This document shows, piece after piece, positions 28,353 to 36,027 of a DNA stretch of 64,000 nt. A model generated the notes under the pieces. That model saw nothing but the letters and a program-made list of their open reading frames with translations, searched no databases and had not been told where the DNA came from. Where the stretch lies: contig OZ241323.1 of assembly GCA_965199685.1 (NCBI GenBank), positions 868,001 through 932,000 of the forward strand, written 5' to 3'. The DNA is from SP5GCR1 sp965199685. GTDB taxonomy: Bacteria; Pseudomonadota; Gammaproteobacteria; Poriferisulfidales; Oxydemutatoraceae. The stretch's first letter is position 1. Every line of letters starts with the position of its first letter. Made by a program: the position numbers and the translations under genes.

Positions 28353-29594
28353 TTGAAAGGTAGAAGAACCGTAGTCACTGGACTTGGTATCGTATGTCCT
28401 TTGGGCAGCGATATAGAGAGTGCATGGCAAGCTATTCTATCGGGGAAAAGTGGTATTTGCAGAGTTCCTGAACTTGAAAATACCGATATTTCGGTGCGCA
28501 TTGCTGGTCTTGTCAAAGGATTCAATGCCGACGATTATTTATCTCCCAAAGAGCAAAGACGATGCGACGAATTCATACATTACGGTATCGCCGCCGGTAG
28601 TCAGGCAATTGCCGATGCCGGCATTGTTGCCGACGAGTCTAATGCACATCGCATTGGTGTTATGGTGGGTTCGGGTATCGGCGGATTACCTTTGATTGAG
28701 AAACAGCACGATGTACTAAAGGATAAAGGCAGTGCTAAGTTATCGCCTTTTTTTATTCCTGGCAGTATTATCAATATGGTATCCGGAAACCTATCCATCA
28801 AATACGGCTTCAAGGGAGTCAATTATTCAATAGTTTCCGCTTGTGCGACTGGGACGCATAATATCGGTGAAGCTGCTCGTATTATTGCCACTGGTGGTGC
28901 CGATGTGATGATTGCTGGAGGTAGTGAGAAAGCAAGTACTGCTTTGGGTATCGGTGGATTTGCAGCTGCTCGAGCGTTGAGTGCATCGTATAATGATGAC
29001 CCGGAAAAAGCGAGCCGACCGTGGGATCTAAACCGTGATGGTTTTGTGCTGGGTGACGGTGCCGGGGTAGTCGTTTTAGAGGAGTACGAACATGCGGTGG
29101 GTCGCGGTGCGAATATTTATTGCGAGCTTGTCGGTTATAGTGCATCGAGCGATGCCTACCATATCACCCAACCTTCACCACAAGGTGAAGGGGCTAGTCG
29201 TTGTATGCACGATGTCTTAAACGATGGTGCACTGAATCCCGAGGATGTGGATTATCTCAATGCACACGGCACATCCACCCCGTTAGGCGATAAAATAGAA
29301 AGCGATGCGGTTAAAAATGTTTTTAAGGATCATGCAAACAAAATTGCGGTCAGTTCGGTTAAATCGATGATCGGTCATCTACTGGGAGCAGCTGGTGGAG
29401 TAGAGGCGGTATTTTCGGTATTGACGTTGAGGGATCAGATATTGCCGCCAACCATCAACATAGAAACCCCCGATCCTGAGTGCGATTTGGACTATGTTCC
29501 CGGACAAGCCCGAGAAGCACAAGTCAACTGCATATTATCCAATTCTTTTGGTTTCGGTGGAACCAATGCCTCACTTGCATTCCGTAAAATCTAA
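28353..29594 (+). CDS. fabF: 3-oxoacyl-[ACP] synthase II
   Basis: Condensing enzyme of fatty-acid elongation. Thiolase fold: catalytic C164 in VSACATGTHN, histidines in NAHGTSTPLGD and SMIGHLLGAAGG, and the C-terminal SNSFGFGGTNASL. 413 residues from TTG 28353, a start chosen because KGRRTVVTGLG aligns with the family N terminus. A MITE-like element follows at once. Confidence 0.95.
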   Translation: MKGRRTVVTGLGIVCPLGSDIESAWQAILSGKSGICRVPELENTDISVRIAGLVKGFNADDYLSPKEQRRCDEFIHYGIAAGSQAIADAGIVADESNAHRIGVMVGSGIGGLPLIEKQHDVLKDKGSAKLSPFFIPGSIINMVSGNLSIKYGFKGVNYSIVSACATGTHNIGEAARIIATGGADVMIAGGSEKASTALGIGGFAAARALSASYNDDPEKASRPWDLNRDGFVLGDGAGVVVLEEYEHAVGRGANIYCELVGYSASSDAYHITQPSPQGEGASRCMHDVLNDGALNPEDVDYLNAHGTSTPLGDKIESDAVKNVFKDHANKIAVSSVKSMIGHLLGAAGGVEAVFSVLTLRDQILPPTINIETPDPECDLDYVPGQAREAQVNCILSNSFGFGGTNASLAFRKI

Positions 29595-29600
29595 GCATAA

Positions 29601-29790
29601 GGCTATTGAAAAAGTACCGTCATTGCATGAACCCAACCGCTTGCGCCATCGAATTGATGATAACCACCGGTAGGGGAGGACTAACATGCCCTCCCTAGAG
29701 TTTAGTATTTGCATGAATCTACCCGCTTGCGCCATAAAATCATGGTTACCGTAAATGAAATGGAAGGGGAATATCACTTTTTCAACAGCC
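29601..29790. mobile_element. MITE-like element M1 between fabF and pabC
   Basis: 190 bp with terminal inverted repeats GGCTATTGAAAAAGT and ACTTTTTCAACAGCC (14 of 15 matching). Inside are two direct copies of a 26-bp unit, TGCATGAA...CCGCTTGCGCCAT, at about 29624 and 29710. No transposase. The right-hand end, GGGGAATATC...TTTTTCAACAGCC, is shared with the element at 35832-35891. Ends of this kind resemble insertion-sequence termini; the parent element is not in the window. Confidence 0.65.
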
Positions 29791-29804
29791 TCATATAACT
29801 AGTC

Positions 29805-30626
29805 TTGCCAAATATACCTTCAGCCTTAGTCAACGGTCAACCGACCGATTATCTAACCATTAGCGATAGAGGTCTTGCCTACGGCGACGGTGTTTTTGAG
29901 ACCATATCAGCTATTGATGGGAAGCCTTGTTTATGGCATAAACATCTGAATAGATTATTGCAAGGATGCAATAGCTTAGGGATTGTATTTAAACATATAT
30001 CTGAGCTGAAAAAAGAAGTATTTCTGTTATCTGAACAGGCAAGGCCTTGTGGTGTTATAAAAATCATTATCACGCGAGGTTCAAAGGCACTGGGTTATCG
30101 CATACAAAACTCCGATAAACCTTCCCGAATCGTGCAATTTCAACATAGACAAGCATTTTCTGAGATTTTATACAAAGAAGGGATTGCCGCATGTTTTTGC
30201 AAACAACGCTTGGCTGCTAATCCAAGATTGGCACAAATCAAGCATTTATGCCGATTAGAGCAAGTGATTGCAAGGATGGAATGGCAAGATGAATATCACG
30301 AAGGCATTATGTTTGACTATCAAAATAATGCGATAGAAGGGACGATGAGCAATTTGTTTATCGTAAAAGACTCGGCATTAAAGACACCAAGGTTGGATAA
30401 TTGTGGTGTGCATGGTGTGATGCGAGAATGGATTATCGAACAATGCAATGAGCATCACATAACGGTGGTAGAGAGTGAAATAGACAGGCAGGCAATATTA
30501 GAAGCAGATGGGTTATTTTTTTGCAATGCCTTAATACGAGTCTGGCCAGTGCATAGTTTGGAAGCCCACCATTATGACATAAGGGTAGTTCATCAGTTAT
30601 TAAAACCGTTTGCGTTTTGCAAGTGA
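29805..30626 (+). CDS. pabC: 4-amino-4-deoxychorismate lyase (PabC family)
   Basis: PLP enzyme releasing p-aminobenzoate for folate. LVNGQ, ISDRGLAYGDGVFET (residues about 19-33), PLP lysine K146 in IKHLCRLEQV and EGTMSNLFIV are all present. 273 residues. The only start close to the homologous N terminus is TTG 29805, with a stop three codons upstream and no Shine-Dalgarno site; element M1 ends just 14 bases before it. The pabC-mltG-tmk-holB order is classic. A branched-chain aminotransferase-like role is less likely given this context. Confidence 0.88.
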   Translation: MPNIPSALVNGQPTDYLTISDRGLAYGDGVFETISAIDGKPCLWHKHLNRLLQGCNSLGIVFKHISELKKEVFLLSEQARPCGVIKIIITRGSKALGYRIQNSDKPSRIVQFQHRQAFSEILYKEGIAACFCKQRLAANPRLAQIKHLCRLEQVIARMEWQDEYHEGIMFDYQNNAIEGTMSNLFIVKDSALKTPRLDNCGVHGVMREWIIEQCNEHHITVVESEIDRQAILEADGLFFCNALIRVWPVHSLEAHHYDIRVVHQLLKPFAFCK

Positions 30627-30637
30627 AGTATCGCGTT

Positions 30638-31666
30638 ATGACAAAAAAACGATACGCAATTATTACACTTATTACATTGGCTATCTGCATGCTGGTCATA
30701 TTACTTTTAAGTTATGATTTCAGAGAACAGATATATCGACAATCTGTGAATATAAAAGATAATTATAACTTTTCAATACAATTAGGCGATAGTTTTGAGC
30801 ATATCTTACTGGATATGAACGATAAGAAATTATTGAAACCTTATGACGGTATTGTGCCGTTATCTTGGTACATAAGGCTCTATGCGCGTCTTAATGGGAT
30901 GAGATTGGAACAGATACAAGCCGGTGAATACCTGCTAAAGCCGGATATGAAGTTTCATCAATTCTTGGACAAAGCATTCGCCGGCGAAGTTGTGCAGAGA
31001 AAGTTTAGTATCATAGAAGGTTACACGATGAAACAAATACTCGATGCAATGGAAGCAACACCTTATATCAATGTGAGTAGTACGGATTACTCCGATATTA
31101 GTCTAGAATTAGGCATCTCACAATCGTCACCGGAAGGTTGGATTTTTCCTGACACGTATTACTATACTGTTGGCACTGATTCTATAGACCTACTCAAAAA
31201 AGGTTATCAAAAAATGCAAACTTTACTGAATGAATCTTGGCAAACTAGAGACCCACATCTGCCTCTGACTTCACCATATCAAGCGTTAATCCTTGCATCT
31301 ATAGTAGAAAAAGAGACCACCAAGATAGAAGAACGTCCTAGAGTAGCAGGGGTTTTTATTAGTCGTCTTAAAAAAAATATGCTGTTGCAGGCAGATCCTA
31401 CTATAATTTATGGTTTGGGTGATCGTTTTGACGGTAATCTTCGCTCAAAAGATTTGAAGGAAGACCAACCTTACAATAGCTACACGCGTAAAGGGTTGCC
31501 TCCGACACCCATTGCTATGCCAAGCCTTTCTTCTATTACTGCGGTAATGAATCCAGAATATAGCGATTATCTATATTTTGTTGCCAAAGGCGATGGTAGC
31601 CATCATTTTTCCGAAACTTATGCAGAGCACTTGAAAGCAGTTAGAAAATACCAATTGAAAAAATGA
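30638..31666 (+). CDS. mltG: Endolytic murein transglycosylase MltG
   Basis: Cuts nascent glycan strands at the inner membrane. One N-terminal membrane helix (residues 6-25), a LysM-like part, then the YceG domain with IIEGYTMKQIL, GWIFPDTYYY, the catalytic glutamate in ASIVEKE (about residue 224) and NPEYSDYLYFVAKGDGSH. 342 residues from ATG 30638, 11 bases after pabC. An in-frame TTG at 30617 would overlap pabC. Confidence 0.95.
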   Translation: MTKKRYAIITLITLAICMLVILLLSYDFREQIYRQSVNIKDNYNFSIQLGDSFEHILLDMNDKKLLKPYDGIVPLSWYIRLYARLNGMRLEQIQAGEYLLKPDMKFHQFLDKAFAGEVVQRKFSIIEGYTMKQILDAMEATPYINVSSTDYSDISLELGISQSSPEGWIFPDTYYYTVGTDSIDLLKKGYQKMQTLLNESWQTRDPHLPLTSPYQALILASIVEKETTKIEERPRVAGVFISRLKKNMLLQADPTIIYGLGDRFDGNLRSKDLKEDQPYNSYTRKGLPPTPIAMPSLSSITAVMNPEYSDYLYFVAKGDGSHHFSETYAEHLKAVRKYQLKK

Positions 31667-32274
31667 ATGCTAAATTTATTACCTTAGAAGGTCTAGAAGG
31701 AACCGGGAAAAGCACACAAACAGCCGAAATAGCCGATTATTTACGTAGCAAAGGTATAGAGGTCTGTGTCACGCAAGAACCAGGAGGAACTCCACTGGGA
31801 GAAAAAATACGTCAATGGCTACTTGATCCCGAACATCAGATTGCCGAAATAAGTGAATTATTGTTATTTTATGCAGCTCGGATGCAGCATATAGAACAGC
31901 GGATAAAGCCTGCATTGCATAAAGGTTGTTGGGTAATTTGTGATCGCTTTATGGACTCCAGCTATGCTTATCAAGGGGGAGGGCGCAACATCCCCTTAGA
32001 TTATATAGAGCAACTCAACCGAATGGCAGTCTCTATAAAACCAGACCTAACTTTGCTATTAGATATGTCTCCTAAACATATATGGGAACGAATAAATTCT
32101 AATAATCTTGACCGCTTTGAACGAGAAGATATGGTGTTTTTTGAGCGGGTACGAAATGCCTATTTGCAATGTGCCGACAACCACGCCGAGCGTATTAAAA
32201 TCATCAATGCCGAGCAGGAAATAACCGAAGTGACAAAAGCAATCATAGCGCATCTTGAACCATTGACGAAGTAG
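31663..32274 (+). CDS. tmk: Thymidylate kinase
   Basis: Phosphorylates dTMP. P-loop EGLEGTGKST (residues 8-17), the DRx motif CDRFMDSSYAYQGGGR, and DLTLLLDMSP. 203 residues. Overlaps mltG by four bases and is followed by holB after two bases. Confidence 0.96.
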   Translation: MNAKFITLEGLEGTGKSTQTAEIADYLRSKGIEVCVTQEPGGTPLGEKIRQWLLDPEHQIAEISELLLFYAARMQHIEQRIKPALHKGCWVICDRFMDSSYAYQGGGRNIPLDYIEQLNRMAVSIKPDLTLLLDMSPKHIWERINSNNLDRFEREDMVFFERVRNAYLQCADNHAERIKIINAEQEITEVTKAIIAHLEPLTK

Positions 32275-32276
32275 CC

Positions 32277-33221
32277 GTGACTATATCTGAACTTTACCCA
32301 TGGCAACACGACACATGGAAAAATTGGCAACATTATATAACTCAATCTAAGGTGCCGCATGCGTTGTTATTGCATGGTCGTCGTGGCTGCGGAGTTAATG
32401 ATTTTGCTTTAAGGTTGTGCTGTAGCTTATTGTGTTACAGTGATAACGACTCTAAACCATGCCTAAAATGTGAAGGCTGTCGTCTTTTTTTAGCAGGCAA
32501 TCACCCCGATTATCTGATGATAGAAGCCGAACAAGATCAAATCAAAGTAGAGCAGGTGCGCTATGCTATCAACTTCTTACAACTGAGCCGGCATTACCCG
32601 ACTCATAAGGTCGTATTTATCAAAGAAGTCGATAAGCTAAATTATGCCGCTGCTAATAGTTTGCTCAAAACATTGGAAGAACCTCCCGCAGGGTCGATTA
32701 TTTTAATGACCTGCAGACAGCCTTCTACATTAACTCCGACAATACGCAGCCGCTGTCATCGCATTCACATAAAAGAACCAGGCATTGAGGCTGTCGCCTG
32801 GCTCACCTCTGAAATGTCCATATCGGAGGAAGCTGCCGAGCAAAGATTGAGGCTTGCTAACAATAGTCCGTTAATGGCTTTAGAGGAAACATCCGATAAG
32901 CCAGATAAGCTATTGTTTTATAAAGAATTAGAGCAATGGATGAACAAGCAGATTACTACCCATGATTTTGTCGATCACTGGTGCGATAAGCCTGCCGATG
33001 AAATTCAACAATGGCTGTTGGAGCATTTACAATATACGATAACAAAACAAGCCAAAGAAATAGAGGTAAATCAAATAAATCCGGCATCAACCACCAAATT
33101 GCTTTATGGGCTGTATCAACGACAAATAGAGCGATGTCGTTTTGCTAAACAGAATATCAATCCGCGCCTACTATTGGAAGGCAGCTTGTTAGAATGGCGC
33201 AAGGCTACCCGCAATCATTAG
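32277..33221 (+). CDS. holB: DNA polymerase III delta' subunit
   Basis: Clamp-loader subunit. The N-terminal AAA+ domain has a degenerate P-loop (HGRRGCGVND, no lysine), as in other delta' proteins, and a four-cysteine zinc site in the SLLCYSD...CLKCEGC region. LLKTLEEPPAGS and the SRC motif (TIRSRCHRI) follow. 314 residues from GTG 32277. Its 3' end overlaps the convergent aminotransferase gene by four bases. Confidence 0.94.
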   Translation: MTISELYPWQHDTWKNWQHYITQSKVPHALLLHGRRGCGVNDFALRLCCSLLCYSDNDSKPCLKCEGCRLFLAGNHPDYLMIEAEQDQIKVEQVRYAINFLQLSRHYPTHKVVFIKEVDKLNYAAANSLLKTLEEPPAGSIILMTCRQPSTLTPTIRSRCHRIHIKEPGIEAVAWLTSEMSISEEAAEQRLRLANNSPLMALEETSDKPDKLLFYKELEQWMNKQITTHDFVDHWCDKPADEIQQWLLEHLQYTITKQAKEIEVNQINPASTTKLLYGLYQRQIERCRFAKQNINPRLLLEGSLLEWRKATRNH

Positions 33222-34378
33222 CCATTCCCATGCAGTAGTTCAAGCGCGATATCCAAATCCTCAGTCGTATTGTAAAAATGCGGAGATAGGCGTATGCCAC
33301 CGCCGCGATAAGCACAAAATACTTTGTTTCCCGCAAGATGCTTAAACAATGCTCTAGTATCTTGCCTCAGTGCCTTAAATGTAAAGATGCCACCGCGTCG
33401 AGCTTTATCGTCGGGTGTAAGCGGTTCAAATCGGTTTTGGTCTAGGTTTTCCGCTAAATAATCAATGTTTAGAGCAATTTTCTTATATACCTTGGCAACA
33501 CCAACCTCCATCAGCAAAGCCAAGCTAGCGTGCAACGCATAAATACCCAGATGGTTCAAGCTACCGCATTCAAAGCGCATTGCGTTTGCTTTGGGTTGCC
33601 ACTTTAATATATCGGATTCGTTGTATAGTGCGTCGTAATTATTACAATCATCCATCATGTTCCAGCCGTATTGGTTTAATTTCAACTTAGGTATATGCAA
33701 GTTTTTGCAGTAGAGTAGGGCGATGCCTTCGGGGGCTAATAACCATTTATGGGCATCGGCGGCTAAAAAATCAATAAAGCCATTCTGCACATCTACTGCA
33801 GCTGCACCTAAACTTTGTATCGCATCGACGCAAAACAGAATACCAGCGGTGTGGCAATGTTTCCCTAAATAATTCAAATCCATACGATACCCTGTTGCGT
33901 ATTGTATGGAACTGGCAGCAATCAAGCGAGTATGCGCATCGCTTGCATCGATCAACGCCTGCTCAGGGCTTGCAGCCGCGTATAAGTCAACGACTCGCAC
34001 CTCTATCGCATGGGTATTTTGCAAAGATTCCCAAACGATCCTATTAGAAGGAAATTCTTGCTTGCCGACCACGATGTTATTTTTGGTTTGCCAATCTATA
34101 CCGTAAGCAATAATTGATAAAGCCTCCGAAGTATTTTTGAGTAGGGCAATCTCGTCTTTGCTTTCGGCATTGATTAAGTTTGCGAGCATTGTGCGTAGAG
34201 TGGTAGCATGTTGTGTCCAATCTGCCGAGCGTATCGCACCGTATTGCGCATTTTCTTTGGCAAAATTATGTATCGCACGGACGCTGCACATCGGCCATCG
34301 ACCTACGCCGGCATGATTTAGATGAATTATATCGGTATGTGGAAATTCATCTGCAATTGCTTTTATAATATCCACCAT
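33218..34378 (-). CDS. Aminotransferase class V / cysteine desulfurase-like PLP enzyme
   Basis: 386 residues of PLP-dependent fold type I. NHAGVGRWP near the N terminus, NTSEALSIIAYG, the D185 region VDAIQSLGA, and the PLP-binding K211 in AADAHKWLLAPEG define the family. The active-site cysteine loop typical of true cysteine desulfurases is not evident, so a class V aminotransferase or lyase of unknown substrate is the safer call. Convergent with holB; its ATG overlaps the ATG of the divergent L,D-transpeptidase (CCATGA). Confidence 0.85.
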   Translation of the reverse strand: MVDIIKAIADEFPHTDIIHLNHAGVGRWPMCSVRAIHNFAKENAQYGAIRSADWTQHATTLRTMLANLINAESKDEIALLKNTSEALSIIAYGIDWQTKNNIVVGKQEFPSNRIVWESLQNTHAIEVRVVDLYAAASPEQALIDASDAHTRLIAASSIQYATGYRMDLNYLGKHCHTAGILFCVDAIQSLGAAAVDVQNGFIDFLAADAHKWLLAPEGIALLYCKNLHIPKLKLNQYGWNMMDDCNNYDALYNESDILKWQPKANAMRFECGSLNHLGIYALHASLALLMEVGVAKVYKKIALNIDYLAENLDQNRFEPLTPDDKARRGGIFTFKALRQDTRALFKHLAGNKVFCAYRGGGIRLSPHFYNTTEDLDIALELLHGNG

Positions 34379-35336
34379 GATTTATCTATTAAGAATTACC
34401 TTAGCTATCAGCAGTCTTATTGGCATCGCTGCCGCCGAGAACTTCAATTATGATCCAGAGCATATTATAGTAGGTTCGTTGCGTAGTGTCACCGCACAAG
34501 CCGACGATACTTTTGTTGCTCTAGCACAGCAGTATTCACTCGGTTACGACGAAATGAGAGTTGCCAATCCCGCTTTAGATGCTTGGGTACCGGAAGAAGG
34601 TAGCACAATCATTTTGCCCGGTCGCTTCATATTACCGCAACCTGATTATCAGGGTATCTATATCAATCTGGCAGAAATGCGCCTATATTACTATGTCGGT
34701 GAAAATTCGGTATACACCTACCCAATCAGCATAGGACGAGGCGATTGGTTGACTCCTCGTGCAAATGCTAAGGTTATCGATAAACTGGTAAATCCGACAT
34801 GGTATCCACCGGAGAGTGTGAGAAAGGAACACGCATTGAAAGGCGATATACTTCCGCCATCAGTGCCACCCGGAGACGATAATCCCTTAGGAAAATATGC
34901 CCTGCAATTGGATTTGCCAAGTTACTTCATACACGGTACAAATCGCCCCGAAGGTATCGGGATGCGGGTGACACATGGATGTATACGAATGCGTCCTGCA
35001 AATATTGAGGTGCTATTCGATAAAACGCCGCGTCAGACCCCAGTGACGATTAAATACGAACCCTTTAAGGTTGCTATTGATAAAGGTATAGCCTATCTGG
35101 AAGCTCACGACGGCGATGATCCGCAAATATTGGCCGATCATTTAGGCAAGGCAATTATAGCGATGAGTAAATTATCGGAAGGTAAATCTATCAGCATAGA
35201 TTGGGAAAAATTTATACGCGTAGCCAAACAATCGCTCGGCATCCCGACGGCTGTTAATCTAGGCGATTATCCTTTAGACTTGGTTAGGGTAGAGAGGGTG
35301 GCTAAATACAAGCCAAAGAAAGATTATATTTTTTGA
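34377..35336 (+). CDS. L,D-transpeptidase (YkuD/ErfK family)
   Basis: Cross-links peptidoglycan or attaches proteins to it in the periplasm. Signal peptide residues 1-20 (ending IAAA), then a LysM-like stretch (DTFVALAQQYSL...VANP...TIILPGRFILP) and the YkuD domain (about 93-225) with the catalytic HGTN and THGCIRM (H200, C202). 319 residues. It starts head to head with the aminotransferase gene, so its promoter must lie inside that gene. A bidirectional terminator follows. Confidence 0.93.
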   Translation: MIYLLRITLAISSLIGIAAAENFNYDPEHIIVGSLRSVTAQADDTFVALAQQYSLGYDEMRVANPALDAWVPEEGSTIILPGRFILPQPDYQGIYINLAEMRLYYYVGENSVYTYPISIGRGDWLTPRANAKVIDKLVNPTWYPPESVRKEHALKGDILPPSVPPGDDNPLGKYALQLDLPSYFIHGTNRPEGIGMRVTHGCIRMRPANIEVLFDKTPRQTPVTIKYEPFKVAIDKGIAYLEAHDGDDPQILADHLGKAIIAMSKLSEGKSISIDWEKFIRVAKQSLGIPTAVNLGDYPLDLVRVERVAKYKPKKDYIF

Positions 35337-35347
35337 TGGCCAAGAAA

Positions 35348-35369
35348 AAGGGGCTTGAATAAGCCCCTT
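35348..35369. terminator. Bidirectional terminator between L,D-transpeptidase and lipoprotein genes
   Basis: AAGGGGCTT, loop GAAT, AAGCCCCTT: a perfect 9-bp stem. Leftward RNA would end GCCCCTTTTTCTT, a good U-tract; rightward RNA has a weaker CTTCTGTTTT. The two genes converge here. Confidence 0.8.
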
Positions 35370-35402
35370 CTTCTGTTTTGCCCATATATGAAATCTATAT
35401 AG

Positions 35403-35690
35403 CTATTTCATCATTTTCTGCTTATGCATCATATCCATACTTGAGTCTGGCATCTTATCCATACCATTCATCATAGACGCTTTGACCATTGCATCTTGGG
35501 CCATTTGCTTAGCTTTATCTGCAGCTGCCGCATTGGTGTTGACTTGGAATTGCATCTCGCTCATTTGAGCACTCATTTCTTCCATCATCATCATTTGCTC
35601 TTCCATCATCATCATTTGGTCTTGCGACATACCGCAACCTGCTAATGACACTGTTGCTGTAGCAAACATTGCAATTAAATATTTTTTCAT
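35403..35690 (-). CDS. Methionine-rich lipoprotein
   Basis: 95 residues with a lipoprotein signal: MKKYLIAMFATATVSLAGC, lipobox LAGC with C19. The mature part holds 23 methionines in 77 residues, including two MMMM runs, and has an alanine/lysine heptad-like stretch (AAAADKAKQMAQDAM) recalling OprI/Lpp-type helices. It has a good Shine-Dalgarno (GGAG), a strong promoter and a terminator, so it is probably well expressed. The role is unknown; metal (copper) binding or an Lpp-like structural role are both possible. Confidence 0.85.
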   Translation of the reverse strand: MKKYLIAMFATATVSLAGCGMSQDQMMMMEEQMMMMEEMSAQMSEMQFQVNTNAAAADKAKQMAQDAMVKASMMNGMDKMPDSSMDMMHKQKMMK

Positions 35691-35715
35691 ATTAAACTCC
35701 TTATAGGTTAATTTA

Positions 35716-35756
35716 TCTTAGATCTAAGATTTATTGCCTTAGAGAGTAGGCAATAA
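35716..35756. other. Two hairpins in the leader of the methionine-rich lipoprotein gene
   Basis: TCTTAGATCTAAGA (35716-35729) is a full palindrome; TTATTGCC and GGCAATAA (35731-35738, 35749-35756) form an 8-bp stem. Both lie between the promoter and the start codon and so would be in the 5' untranslated RNA, where they could stabilise the message. Confidence 0.45.
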
Positions 35757-35763
35757 AACACTA

Positions 35764-35793
35764 TTTATAACATGACCTTTATTAAAATGTCAA
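35764..35793 (-). promoter_or_regulatory. Strong sigma-70 promoter of the methionine-rich lipoprotein
   Basis: On the minus strand: -35 TTGACA (35788-35793), 18-base spacer, -10 TATAAA (35764-35769) preceded by TGT, so both a perfect -35 and an extended -10 are present. Confidence 0.75.
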
Positions 35794-35831
35794 ATCTATT
35801 ATTTTTTGTATAATTCCCAAGTAGTAATGTG

Positions 35832-35891
35832 GGCTTATTGAAAAAGTGATATTCCTTTCCTATGGAGGGGAATATCTATTTTTCAACAGCC
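35832..35891. mobile_element. Short MITE-like element M2 before the giant gene
   Basis: 60 bp. Left end GGCTTATTGAAAAAGTGATA, right end TTTTTCAACAGCC; GATATTCC and GGAATATC extend the inverted repeat, so the whole element can fold on itself around CCTATGG. The right end matches element M1. It ends 17 bases before the extended -10 of the giant gene. Confidence 0.6.
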
Positions 35892-35908
35892 TGATTATCT
35901 CCTTACAG

Positions 35909-35917
35909 TGTTATAAT
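35909..35917 (+). promoter_or_regulatory. Extended -10 promoter of the giant gene
   Basis: TGTTATAAT is a perfect extended -10, 38 bases before the ATG. The sequence where a -35 would lie is the end of element M2. The Shine-Dalgarno site before ATG 35956 is weak. Confidence 0.6.
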
Positions 35918-35955
35918 TTCCCCAGCGATTGCTCGTATGTGAAAAATATCCTTAT

Positions 35956-36027
35956 ATGACATCATTGAATAAATTTTTTCAGATTATTATTGCCTTGCTT
36001 GTGTTGCTGACAGGTGAGGTGTTTGCT
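35956..36027 (+). other. Signal peptide of the giant protein
   Basis: MTSLNKFFQ, hydrophobic core IIIALLVLLTG, then EVFA before QLG: a Sec-type signal with an A-x-A-like end (V-F-A). It supports export to the periplasm at least. Confidence 0.8.

Noticed and set aside
29601..29790. Element M1 as a full insertion sequence
   Set aside because: Only 190 bp and no transposase frame; best described as MITE-like.
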